Assembly: GCA_934364795.1 (NCBI GenBank)
Contig: CAKRMK010000045.1
Coordinates: forward strand, 1 to 22,050
Origin: an uncultured Blautia sp.
GTDB lineage: Bacteria; Bacillota; Clostridia; Lachnospirales; Lachnospiraceae
Direction: 5' to 3'
DNA: 22,050 nucleotides
The position numbers were made by a program, and so were the translations under genes. The notes beneath the pieces were generated by a model that was not told the origin of the DNA, searched no databases, and saw nothing but the letters and a program-made list of their open reading frames with translations. Below, piece by piece: positions 8,571-16,427 of the stretch. The first letter of the stretch is position 1; every line of letters starts with the position of its first letter.

Positions 8571-8606
8571 ATTTGGTATCTTACTTGGTATTTTATTTGG
8601 TATTTT
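8571..8606. repeat. 12-bp tandem repeat in the galactosidase leader
   Basis: Three consecutive units ATTTGGTATCTT, ACTTGGTATTTT and ATTTGGTATTTT, followed by a partial ATTTGAACTT and preceded by a degenerate ATTGGTAATTT. They would lie in the 5' untranslated region of the alpha-galactosidase mRNA. Confidence 0.75.
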
Positions 8607-8733
8607 ATTTGAACTTACAAGTTTCGTTTTGCAAATTTAATGCTGTCTGGGACAAAGAGTATTTTGTCTCTGCCTTGATATTCACCAACTATTTCGCAGC
8701 ATGTAGCTCCTGCAATTCTTATTTTATGTTTGT

Positions 8734-8762
8734 AGTATAACATACCAAAATAAACACTTAAA
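8734..8762 (-). promoter_or_regulatory. Candidate promoter for the alpha-galactosidase gene
   Basis: On the minus strand, TATACT (8734-8739) is preceded by TGT, an extended -10, and by TTTAAG (8757-8762) at 17 bases, a weak -35. This would give a 5' untranslated leader of about 190 bases. A weak -35 with an extended -10 is typical of promoters that need an activator, which fits AraC control (inference). Confidence 0.4.
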
Positions 8763-8876
8763 TAGCATTGTTTTGCTTGTTTGATGGCATTATAGTGTTT
8801 TTTTATGGTATAATGCATTGTATAGTCGTATTTTGGTATGTTTTAATATTCTATTTGCGGGGTATTTATATTTATA

Positions 8877-9021
8877 AATGTTTGTATTTATAGGACATTT
8901 GTATTTATGAGATATTTGTATTTACGAGACATTTGTATTTATGGAGCATTTAGTTTTACAAAACATTTGTTATAAGGCATTTGTATTTATGAAGCATTTT
9001 TGTTTACAGAGTGTTTGATAG
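8877..9021. repeat. 17-bp imperfect tandem repeats upstream of the AraC regulator
   Basis: About 8.5 units with consensus near GACATTTGTATTTATGA: 8877-8893, 8894-8910, 8911-8927, 8928-8944, 8945-8961, a shortened 15-base unit at 8962-8976, then 8977-8992, 8993-9009 and a partial unit to 9021. The first four are nearly identical and later ones diverge. The block ends about 37 bases before the regulator's ATG. Confidence 0.85.
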
Positions 9022-9057
9022 CATTATTTATATACAAAAATCAGAGGATTTTAAATT

Positions 9058-9900
9058 ATGGAAAAGAACAACTTTCACATTTTCCCAAGCGAAAATTTTA
9101 TTGATCTTTGCCTTTATCAATATGGGCATGAGAAGTGTTCCCCGGGACATTTATTCGGTCCGGCGGCACGAAATCATTACCTTTTTCACTATGTTTTATC
9201 TGGTACAGGAACTTTAATGGCAGCTAATTCAAAGGGGGAAAATCAGACTTTTCAGATTCGAAGTGGGCAGGGTTTTATGATTTTTCCAGGACAGATTACC
9301 ACGTATATTGCAGATGTAAATGTGCCCTGGGAGTATATCTGGGTAGAGTTTGATGGACTGCGTACAACCGAGCTTTTAAATGTGTGCGGATTCTCTAAAG
9401 ATGCACCGGTTTATCGTACCAGACAGTCAGAATTGCGGGAAAAACTGGCAGAAGAACTGCTGTATATTGTCAGTCATTCTGAACAATCACCCTTTCATTT
9501 AATAGGACATTTGTATCTTTTTCTGGATTTGCTGATGCAGTCTGCACCTGTTTTGCAGCCTGTTTCCAGCAGTAAAATGAGCGATTATTATATCAAAGAA
9601 GCGATTAATTTCATCGAACAGAACTTTCAAAATGATATTTCTATTGAAGATGTAGCGGCAGTTTGCGGGATAAATCGAAGCTATCTTGGCCGGATTTTCC
9701 GCACCAATACAGGGCGTTCCCCACAGGAATTTCTGATCAATTACCGCATGGCAAAGGCTGCGGAACTTTTGAAACTGACTTCTTTATCGGTAGGGGATAT
9801 TGGGTCGGCAGTGGGGTATGAAAATGCGCTGCATTTTTCAAGAGCGTTTAAAAATGTGTATGGGGTTTCGCCGCGGGAGTGGAGGAAGATGCATAAATAG
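9058..9900 (+). CDS. AraC-family transcriptional regulator (MsmR/RafR-like)
   Basis: A 280-residue cytoplasmic regulator. Residues about 20-150 form a cupin-like sugar-sensing arm (LSGTGTL, GFMIFPGQITTYIAD, WEYIWVEFDG). Residues about 180-280 hold two helix-turn-helix motifs of the AraC/XylS type (DISIEDVAAVCGINRSYLGR, then VGDIGSAVGYENALHFSRAF) and the closing GVSPREWRK signature. It is divergent from the alpha-galactosidase gene, so it most likely activates that gene in response to an alpha-galactoside (inference from context). The AGAGGA about 11 bases before the ATG is a modest ribosome site. A hairpin terminator follows the stop. No defect is seen. Confidence 0.92.
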   Translation: MEKNNFHIFPSENFIDLCLYQYGHEKCSPGHLFGPAARNHYLFHYVLSGTGTLMAANSKGENQTFQIRSGQGFMIFPGQITTYIADVNVPWEYIWVEFDGLRTTELLNVCGFSKDAPVYRTRQSELREKLAEELLYIVSHSEQSPFHLIGHLYLFLDLLMQSAPVLQPVSSSKMSDYYIKEAINFIEQNFQNDISIEDVAAVCGINRSYLGRIFRTNTGRSPQEFLINYRMAKAAELLKLTSLSVGDIGSAVGYENALHFSRAFKNVYGVSPREWRKMHK

Positions 9901-9907
9901 AAGAAAA

Positions 9908-9953
9908 AACAATAACGGACATGTGCCTGTATAGGTGGGTGCCCGTTATTGTT
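9908..9953. terminator. Bidirectional hairpin terminator shared by the AraC gene and the CRISPR array
   Basis: Perfect 11-bp arms AACAATAACGG (9908-9918) and CCGTTATTGTT (9943-9953). On the minus strand the stem runs into a T-rich tract (TTGTTTTTTCTT), giving a good intrinsic terminator for the CRISPR array transcript. On the plus strand it is followed by the weaker TTCTCTCTT and could end the AraC message. Confidence 0.7.
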
Positions 9954-9955
9954 CT

Positions 9956-10875
9956 CTCTTAATACCATGTTTTTTTGCATCATTCTCAAACTCATCCTCA
10001 CGTATTTACACTAACCAGTGTTTTAGTAAGGTTTCTCATATATTAAATATACTCTTAATACCACATACATTTACAGCATTCTCAAACAGATTACGCAAGC
10101 CAGAGCGCACTAATACAGTTTGAGCATTATATTGTTCACATCATTCTCAAACCCATACAAGCTCGTTAAGCGGTTCCAAAACGTTTAATTATCATATTCT
10201 TTTACATCATTCTCAAACGTGTCAAATGGTCGGCGGACGTCCGCTTTCGTTTAAGTACCATATACTTTTACATCATTCTCAAACTCCGCAGTGGATGAAA
10301 GAACCGAACAACAGTTTAAGTACCACATACTTTTACATCATTCTCAAACAGTTTGGGTGTGCTTTTATACGATCACTTCGTTTAAGTACCATATACTTTT
10401 ACATCATTCTCAAACAATACTGCAAGTACAACTTCAAAGCAATGCGTTTAAGTACCATATACTTTTATATCATTCTCAAACAAAACCGATATCTGCTATA
10501 CATCCTGCAATGTTTAAGTACCATATACTTTTACATCATTCTCAAACGGTAGAAAGGATTTTCATATGGCAGCAAAAGTTTAAGTACCATATACTTTTAC
10601 ATCATTCTCAAACGAAGAATATATCGCTGGCAAAAGAGATTAGTTTAAGTACCATATACTTTTACATCATTCTCAAACGCTCACAATGGCTTTTAACACT
10701 CTATTTGGTTTAAGTACCATATACTTTTACATCATTCTCAAACAACGAATAACGAAAGAATTGCAAGAGGTGAGTTTAAGTACCATATACTTTTACATCA
10801 TTCTCAAACATGCCGAAGGCTATCGTGATAAAACGGCGGGTTTAAGTACCATATACTTTTACATCATTCTCAAAC
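9956..10875 (-). CRISPR. Type II-A CRISPR array, 14 repeats, leader at the high-coordinate end
   Basis: The 36-bp repeat reads on the plus strand GTTTAAGTACCATATAC then TTTTACATCATTCTCAAAC; the transcribed strand is the reverse, starting GTTTGAGAATGATG. Near-perfect repeats start at 10249, 10314, 10380, 10446, 10512, 10578, 10643, 10708, 10774 and 10840; those at 10314 and 10446 each have one change. Decayed repeats lie at 9956-9991, 10052-10087, 10118-10152 and 10183-10218. Spacers are 29-30 bases except a 60-base interval at 9992-10051. Decay at the low-coordinate end marks it as the trailer, so the newest spacer is 10810-10839. This orientation matches pairing to the tracrRNA at 16428. By eye no spacer matches elsewhere in the window. 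Confidence 0.97.
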
Positions 10876-10935
10876 CCCAAAGTTCAAAAATGAAATGCCA
10901 TCATCCTGCATAAAGTATGGTACTTAAACATCCAA
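10876..10935 (-). promoter_or_regulatory. CRISPR leader with an internal anti-repeat
   Basis: Only 60 bases separate the first repeat from the csn2 stop. On the transcribed strand the leader contains GTTTAAGTACCATACTTTA (10929-10911). Its first 14 bases are perfectly complementary to the last 14 of the repeat, and the rest also pairs if two repeat bases bulge out. A transcript starting upstream could thus fold leader RNA onto the first repeat. It could also be a relic of an inverted, truncated repeat. Confidence 0.6.
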
Positions 10936-11607
10936 TTAATAGATTTCACAACCATCTACATCTATAATATACCGCATTCCCCCTTCCAGGCAACCCCTTT
11001 CTTGGTTTTCAATAAATAAAGCCTGCACTTCCTGATATGTAATTTCTTTAATCAGTTCCTGCATCTGCTTATCAGTCAAATAACTTCTAAGATTAATAAA
11101 CACAAACACTTTTACAGACAATACATTCACTACATTTTTGATGTAGCATATCAGGCGTTCAAAGAAAAATCCTTCGGAATCATCCAGTTTTACATCCATA
11201 AATTTCAGCAGTCCGGAAATATCCATTTCATTATCAAACTGCAATATATGATTTGTATTGCTTTCCAGTTCCAGCAGATATTCCTGAATTAAGCCGGATA
11301 ATTCCAGTGTTTTGGTATACATAACTTCTGACCGAGACACCTCTCCAAGTTCCGCATACAGCTTGTTCAAGATCTTTTTTCCATTTAATTCTACAGCAAA
11401 TGGATTTATTATAATCTCACAACATTTGGAAATATCTGCTTCTTTCATATTCTGTGATAAGACAAATTTTCCATCCTGTTTTGCATATTGTCCGTAAAGT
11501 TCCTGCAAATAGCAGGCGAAAAGTTCTGGTGACTCGATGATCCATTCCGAAAATATCTTTTTATCCTGAAGCAAATCCCCTGTCAGATCCAAATGAACTA
11601 ATTTCAA
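10936..11607 (-). CDS. csn2: Type II-A CRISPR adaptation protein Csn2
   Basis: A 223-residue Csn2, the ring-forming double-stranded-DNA-end-binding protein that works with Cas1, Cas2 and Cas9 in spacer acquisition and defines subtype II-A. The sequence shows the family pattern from the start (MKLVHLDLTGDLLQDKK) through the central helical region to VFVFINLRSYLTDKQMQEL near the C-terminus. It overlaps the end of cas2 by four bases (ATGA), so the two are translationally coupled. It is full length and unbroken. With cas1 disrupted upstream it probably has no partner for acquisition (inference). Confidence 0.92.
   Translation of the reverse strand: MKLVHLDLTGDLLQDKKIFSEWIIESPELFACYLQELYGQYAKQDGKFVLSQNMKEADISKCCEIIINPFAVELNGKKILNKLYAELGEVSRSEVMYTKTLELSGLIQEYLLELESNTNHILQFDNEMDISGLLKFMDVKLDDSEGFFFERLICYIKNVVNVLSVKVFVFINLRSYLTDKQMQELIKEITYQEVQALFIENQERGCLEGGMRYIIDVDGCEIY
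10964..10993 (-). promoter_or_regulatory. Candidate array promoter inside the 3' end of csn2
   Basis: On the minus strand, TTGCCT (10988-10993) is followed after 16 bases by TATATT (10966-10971), or after 18 bases by TATTAT (10964-10969). Transcription would begin near 10959, cross the csn2 stop and run through the leader into the array. The array might instead be read only from the cas operon. Assigned by eye from consensus only. Confidence 0.35.
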
Positions 11608-11924
11608 AGCACCACCAGCCTTTCATCACTATTTAGTACTTCACTTTTCATTTCCCCAATGATAATATCCATTTTTGAATATTGCTTTTCTGTTACTGTC
11701 AAAAGCTGTACCAGACCTTCTTCCGGTTTATTTTTATGAACATTATCTACAATCGCATTTACTGCTGTTCCATTCAATGCCAATTTACAGTAGACGGATT
11801 CCTGGAGCATCATAAACCCATTTTTCAGAAGAAATTTCCTGAATTTTGAATATGCCCGTCTGTTCTCACTGGTTGTAACTGGCAGATCAAAAAATACCAA
11901 AACTCTCATAAATCTATAACTCAA
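11604..11924 (-). CDS. cas2: CRISPR-associated protein Cas2
   Basis: A 106-residue Cas2 of the type II-A kind. The N-terminal strand MRVLVFFDLPV carries the conserved aspartate D13, followed by the family helix RRAYSKFRKFLLKNGFMMLQ and SVYCKLA. Cas2 bridges two Cas1 dimers in the spacer-integration complex. The gene overlaps the cas1 remnant by 11 bases upstream and csn2 by four bases downstream, the usual compact operon. It is intact and normal in length, but its catalytic partner Cas1 is disrupted here. Confidence 0.95.
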   Translation of the reverse strand: MSYRFMRVLVFFDLPVTTSENRRAYSKFRKFLLKNGFMMLQESVYCKLALNGTAVNAIVDNVHKNKPEEGLVQLLTVTEKQYSKMDIIIGEMKSEVLNSDERLVVL

Positions 11925-12331
11925 TCTTGTAAAATCGAATCAAAGAGCTATCATCCTCATTTAAAGCATCCAATACGCTTTTGCAGTATATTTTTATGGC
12001 ATTATTCACGTACTGCGTTCTTCCATCAATCTGCACTTCCTGATTCAGTACATCTACAAGCTGGATTTTTTCGTCATGTTCAAAGTTTTCCAGATCCATT
12101 TCCATCACTTTCCGATCTATTAAAATACGAAATGGTTCCATAAAATCTGAAGCCAGATTAAACTGATTAAACATATTATCATGAAAAATTCCAAGCTGCG
12201 GTAGATTCAATCAACACCATAGAAATCTCACTCAATACAATTTTCGTTATTTCGTCGCTGCGAACCACCATATATCCTAACTGCAGATCCAGCTTCGCTC
12301 TTTTTGAAATAACAATAATCCGCCAACTCAT
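11914..12331 (-). pseudogene. cas1: cas1 with a large out-of-frame internal deletion
   Basis: The ATG (12331-12329) overlaps the cas9 stop (ATGA). It opens MSWRIIVISKRAKLDLQLGY and continues through IVLSEISMVLIEST, the normal type II Cas1 N-terminus, for about 45 residues. The frame then reads AAWNFS and stops at 12179. From about 12205 another frame gives the normal C-terminus: QLGIFHDNMFNQFNLASDF, MEPFRILIDRKV, then YVNNAIKIYCKSVLDALNE to the stop at 11914. Type II Cas1 is about 290 residues; about 150 from the middle are missing, including the NREGHAA region with the first catalytic glutamate. The retained part has the expected catalytic His and Glu (HDNMFNQFN, MEPFR). A TTG at 12210 could start a 98-residue fragment, without integrase activity. 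Confidence 0.9.
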
Positions 12332-15300
12332 AACTTCTGCAGATCAATCTTCTTCTCAAAAATTCCAGCGGGAGACTGATTGATGATATAAATATTTTTA
12401 CATTGTGTAATGTTTCGGTTCATAAGAAGAATTCCAGCGCTTGCCGGTCCTCCGATTAGTTTGAGGTTCGCCGAACCACTCTGGCATTGGAACATATGGA
12501 GAATTTCATTCAAGATAATACATTTTTCTTCTGTTTTTAATTTTACAAAATTTTCCCGCTTTTCTTCCAACGTTTTTACCTGTGCAGAAAGCCTTTTATT
12601 GTATACTGTGTTCTGAAGTTTATCCAAAAACATATCATATAAATGCATTAAATCAGCTTCATTTATATTATCAGCTTTACAGATCAACAAATTTTTGTTT
12701 TCTTTTCTCCGCTGAATAAATCTAAGTATTTTTTTCAGACATCTCACATCGTCAGGCGATAAAATCAACTGGTTTGCACCTTTAAAAACCAACTGTGATC
12801 CAGTCCTTCCGGAAAGCCACATTTTGAATCCATCTATCTCAAATAGTGCGTCTGTTTTTATCTCTTTTAAAAGAATTTCAGGATCTTTTAAATCTCTTTT
12901 TTCTTTTAAATAACAGACTGCATTTTCCTCTGTTGACTCAATAAAATCCTTCAAATGTAAGGGGACAAATTCTATACTTCGCATTTCTTTTCCCTTTTTA
13001 TCTTTGGATTTTACAAGCATAAAATAGGTTCCGGCAGCTTTATTGTATCCACCATATTTCTCTATATCAGCAAGCCTTTCGTCACTTGCTTTTATTGGAA
13101 TCTGACCTTTTCCCCTCTTCATTAACGTCTGATCAAACAGGGCACCTTTTACCTCATAAGATCGTCTGGTAACCAGAATATTGTTCTTTTTCATCATTTT
13201 CTGAACTGTAACAATGGTTCCATTTTCACCAGCCCGCCATGCAATTTCACCGTTCCGTTTGATGTCATGTGTAATTCTTCCTTTCTTTCTGGGCTTAAAC
13301 ATTTCCTGTAAATCATATGGTTTTTCAGGATTTGCTTTTGCATACCAGGCGGCATCTTTTGTAAATTTAACAAAATAAGAATTACCTACCACTATGTTGA
13401 GATATGCATCTTTGGCATGGTGTAAATCATTCATTTCCCGGACTTTTATTATGTCAAAATCTTTCCGGAAGCCTGTGACAGTACTGGCTTTTACATAGAC
13501 AATTTCGGACTGTGGAAATGCCTGTTTTAATATATCTGCAACTACTTTTGTTGCCTGTCTTGTTTCCACAATCTGTCTGCTTATAAAGCCGGTAAAATCG
13601 CTTGCATCAAAAGGATCTTTTCTAACAAGACGTTCATATTTCTCTTTGCTGATAAATCCGCCGTCCAGCAGGGATTTCCAAAGAGGTTTTCTGGCATTTT
13701 GCTTTGTACTGTCTATTGGGTAGTTATCATCTTTTATTTCATTTTCCCTGCGCTCTACCAGTACACGGTTATCCAGGCTGTCATCCATAACTCTGCACTG
13801 GGGATAAATATGGTCAATATCATATTTCTTGTTATCCCACAAATCGTTAAAATTTATAGGATTGCCGGAATACATACACCTGCCTTTCTGCGTAAAATAC
13901 AAATATAATTTATCGCTTCTAAGCTTCTGCTCCTCGCATCCTTCCAGCTGGGAATATAATTCTCTTTCCTCTTCCTTACAGCTCTTATACAAATCCAGCA
14001 AACGGCTTTTACGGGACTCTGTTCTTTTGCTTTCCTGTTTTTCCCTGGCCATTTCAATAAACACTCTTTTTGGGTCTGTTCCCATGCATTTTTTTATTTC
14101 CTTAACCACCTGCAAAGTCTGCCAGATCTGACGTTTCACAGCTGGTGAAACATATAATTTTTCAACAGTTTTGTAATCAAGTCTTGCAGAAATCATTCCG
14201 GAATTGCATTCTTCTACACGGTCTATAAATCTGTATTTACCATATAAAACCTGGTTCAGATTGTCCGTTTCATTCCACAGTGCAGTGATAATATTCATCA
14301 CTTCTCCGGTGTCTGGATCTGGAACTGTAAGCTCCTCAAGAAACTTCCTTGATAACTTTCCCCAGCCTTTGTAAGACAGAGAACTTACTGCTTTTAGCTG
14401 GCCTTCTTTTAGCTGTGGGAACAGCTTTTTCAAACGCTGCCGCAAAAGTTTTCTGTCTGCATTAAACAATGTTACATTTAAAATAATCTGCTCTTTTTCG
14501 CTTTGACTTAGCTTCACACCCGTAAGCTTTTCTTTAAAATCATGATACGCATTTAAGGATGTTTTAAAATCTCCGTCAAGCCCTGTTATCTCAACATTAC
14601 GCCCCGCTTTACCAGAACAGATCAGGTAGTCTTTTACCTTCTTCTTATTCACTTTTCGGTAGCGGCAAAATACCTCTGTGTATATCCCTTGTTTTAGTTC
14701 AGGAGATAATTTTCTTCCATCTATTTTTATATTATTCAGCTCATTTAACACCATAAATTTGCTGTATAACAATGACTCTTTTGGCAGGACATCCTCACCC
14801 ATAAGATACGTACATTTAGAGGTCATTCGACGGATAAATATTTCTGCACTTTCTTCTACATTAATACATTTTTCAAAATTCCATGGATAAATTTTATCAT
14901 GGTTGTTTTCATTTCTTACAGCCCAGCAAAAACTTCCTTCTTTTCCTGCATTTACCCCATTTAACGGACCTACGTAATACGGAATTCTGAATTCAAACAG
15001 CTGAATCAGTTTCTCTTTATTTTCCCGGATAAAAGGGATTCTTGGCTCCAGATTGTTTAATATTTCTTTTAACTCAAACAAATGTACCTGATATGGGACA
15101 ACACTGTTTCCTTTATCAACCTGTTTGGGTAAAAAAGTCTCGCAGTTTATTTCATTTTCCAGATAAGATTTTGTGTCCGCATCTTCTATATGTACCAACA
15201 CATTTTTCTTCAGAAAATCATAAAACTCAAGCTGTGTGCACGCTTTTCCTGCCAGAGGGATTTTTCGCCCATTTTTCTTTGTCATCCCGATATATGCACA

Positions 15301-16374
15301 ATAGTTATTCAGTTTTTCCTCTGTGTCTGTAAAAATATGTTTACATTCTTCAGCTGACAAATTTTCCTTTACTATTTTCTTTAAAAATGCCAGATCTGTT
15401 TTGTGTTTTTCATAAATTTTTACTTTCGCAGCAGATATAGAGGTACTGTCTCCCAATATATCAACCAGCACAGACCAGTCGTATACAGCTTTTGCAGATT
15501 CAACTATGTAAAATTGCTCACCGAGAACTGATGCTACGGTATCTATATATTCGTCATATCCGCTGTCGGAAAACGAAATTTTCGGGCGTTCACATTCATT
15601 CAGCTCTTCATTTCCGAAAATATCACTTAGTTTCGCTGTTCCACCGGAAATCAGAGTGAAAATTGCTTTTTCACAGCCAGTTTTCGCTCCGGATAATTTT
15701 ACCAAGGCAGTTTTTTTCGCAGATTTCGTAAGATTTCTGTTTTTCAGGATTTGTTCGAAGCCTTCCATTTGCTGGGAATCAAATGTCAGATTCCAATTCA
15801 GCTCTTCATTCTGAATTTTTTCAGTCAATGCAGAAAATGTACTTTCAAATTTTTTTATCTGGCTGATATCTCCGGACAGTAAAAAATGCCCTCTGTGCTT
15901 CAACATATGATGGATTGCCAGATATGCCAGACGGATATCCGGTATCTCGTCTGTTTCCATAAGCCACTTTCTGAGGTGATAAATGGTGGGAAAGGCTTTG
16001 TGGTAATCCTTGTCTGTAAAATCCTTATCTACAAACAGTGCATAGGGAAGCTCCGGACACTTTCCCTCCACATCTCTTTTATCTTCTGGATAATATTTGC
16101 TTTCCTTCATTCTAAGGAAAAATCCAGGGTCTACAGTGCTGATTTCTTCTGCAAAAAGCTCCTGTAATATCTGAATTCTCCAGTTCCGTCTGTCTATCCT
16201 GCGTCTGTTTGTTCGGAAAGTTCTTCGTTCTTCGGCTGTGGATGCACTGTCAAAAAGTCTTACGCCCCAGAGTGATTTTCCATGTTTTTTCAGGATGTGA
16301 TATTCCGGGTCTGTTACTGAATACCCAAGCGATCCGGAACCCATATCCAGGCCTAAATAATATGTATTTTCCAT
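12328..16374 (-). CDS. cas9: Cas9 endonuclease, type II-A
   Basis: A 1348-residue RNA-guided nuclease that cuts DNA matched by crRNA:tracrRNA guides. Visible in order: RuvC-I YYLGLDMGSGSLGYS with D10; the arginine-rich bridge helix (about 49-70, RRTFRTNRRRIDRRNW); the helical recognition lobe; RuvC-II VFIEMAREKQ with E774; HNH YDIDHIYPQ with D854/H855 and N869 and N878 following; RuvC-III NDLHHAKDAYLN with H986 and D989; and a C-terminal PAM-interacting domain ending INQSPAGIFEKKIDL. All catalytic positions are present and the length is typical, so it should be active. AAAGGGG about 6 bases upstream supports the ATG. Its stop overlaps the cas1 start. Its promoter region overlaps the divergent tracrRNA promoter. 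PAM preference cannot be read by eye. Confidence 0.98.
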   Translation of the reverse strand: MENTYYLGLDMGSGSLGYSVTDPEYHILKKHGKSLWGVRLFDSASTAEERRTFRTNRRRIDRRNWRIQILQELFAEEISTVDPGFFLRMKESKYYPEDKRDVEGKCPELPYALFVDKDFTDKDYHKAFPTIYHLRKWLMETDEIPDIRLAYLAIHHMLKHRGHFLLSGDISQIKKFESTFSALTEKIQNEELNWNLTFDSQQMEGFEQILKNRNLTKSAKKTALVKLSGAKTGCEKAIFTLISGGTAKLSDIFGNEELNECERPKISFSDSGYDEYIDTVASVLGEQFYIVESAKAVYDWSVLVDILGDSTSISAAKVKIYEKHKTDLAFLKKIVKENLSAEECKHIFTDTEEKLNNYCAYIGMTKKNGRKIPLAGKACTQLEFYDFLKKNVLVHIEDADTKSYLENEINCETFLPKQVDKGNSVVPYQVHLFELKEILNNLEPRIPFIRENKEKLIQLFEFRIPYYVGPLNGVNAGKEGSFCWAVRNENNHDKIYPWNFEKCINVEESAEIFIRRMTSKCTYLMGEDVLPKESLLYSKFMVLNELNNIKIDGRKLSPELKQGIYTEVFCRYRKVNKKKVKDYLICSGKAGRNVEITGLDGDFKTSLNAYHDFKEKLTGVKLSQSEKEQIILNVTLFNADRKLLRQRLKKLFPQLKEGQLKAVSSLSYKGWGKLSRKFLEELTVPDPDTGEVMNIITALWNETDNLNQVLYGKYRFIDRVEECNSGMISARLDYKTVEKLYVSPAVKRQIWQTLQVVKEIKKCMGTDPKRVFIEMAREKQESKRTESRKSRLLDLYKSCKEEERELYSQLEGCEEQKLRSDKLYLYFTQKGRCMYSGNPINFNDLWDNKKYDIDHIYPQCRVMDDSLDNRVLVERRENEIKDDNYPIDSTKQNARKPLWKSLLDGGFISKEKYERLVRKDPFDASDFTGFISRQIVETRQATKVVADILKQAFPQSEIVYVKASTVTGFRKDFDIIKVREMNDLHHAKDAYLNIVVGNSYFVKFTKDAAWYAKANPEKPYDLQEMFKPRKKGRITHDIKRNGEIAWRAGENGTIVTVQKMMKKNNILVTRRSYEVKGALFDQTLMKRGKGQIPIKASDERLADIEKYGGYNKAAGTYFMLVKSKDKKGKEMRSIEFVPLHLKDFIESTEENAVCYLKEKRDLKDPEILLKEIKTDALFEIDGFKMWLSGRTGSQLVFKGANQLILSPDDVRCLKKILRFIQRRKENKNLLICKADNINEADLMHLYDMFLDKLQNTVYNKRLSAQVKTLEEKRENFVKLKTEEKCIILNEILHMFQCQSGSANLKLIGGPASAGILLMNRNITQCKNIYIINQSPAGIFEKKIDLQKL

Positions 16375-16392
16375 AAAATCCCCCTTTCATCC

Positions 16393-16421
16393 TTGACTTA
16401 TGTATGCATTCTTGGTATAGT
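16393..16421 (+). promoter_or_regulatory. tracrRNA promoter
   Basis: TTGACT (16393-16398) and TATAGT (16416-16421) with exactly 17 bases between them, a near-consensus sigma-A promoter. Transcription would start near 16428, at the anti-repeat. The site lies only 19-47 bases from the divergent cas9 start codon, so cas9 and tracrRNA expression may interfere with each other. Confidence 0.85.
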
Positions 16422-16427
16422 TTAAAT

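Larger units (their letters stand above)
8537..9057. promoter_or_regulatory. Divergent regulatory region between alpha-galactosidase and AraC genes
   Basis: A 521-base intergenic region, extremely AT-rich, with no supportable gene. It holds a candidate minus-strand promoter (8734-8762), a 12-bp tandem repeat near the galactosidase start, and a 17-bp tandem repeat block near the regulator start (separate entries). Operators for the AraC protein are expected here but cannot be pinned down. Confidence 0.6.

Noticed and set aside
8615..8818. 67-residue minus-strand frame in the galactosidase-AraC intergenic region
   Set aside because: No ribosome site, no recognisable family, and it overlaps the candidate galactosidase promoter.
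10219..10839. Self-targeting spacers within this window
   Set aside because: Reading the spacers by eye against the listed genes showed no clear match; a whole-genome search is needed to say more.
9956..10875. Array transcribed on the plus strand
   Set aside because: Repeat decay places the trailer at the low-coordinate end, the leader is next to csn2, and only minus-strand repeats pair with the tracrRNA anti-repeat in the type II-A geometry.
10226..10913. Open frames over the CRISPR array with repeating peptide KYHILLHHSQT or LSTIYFYIILK
   Set aside because: They are translations of the 36-bp repeat and its spacers; the period equals the repeat unit and no ribosome site is present.
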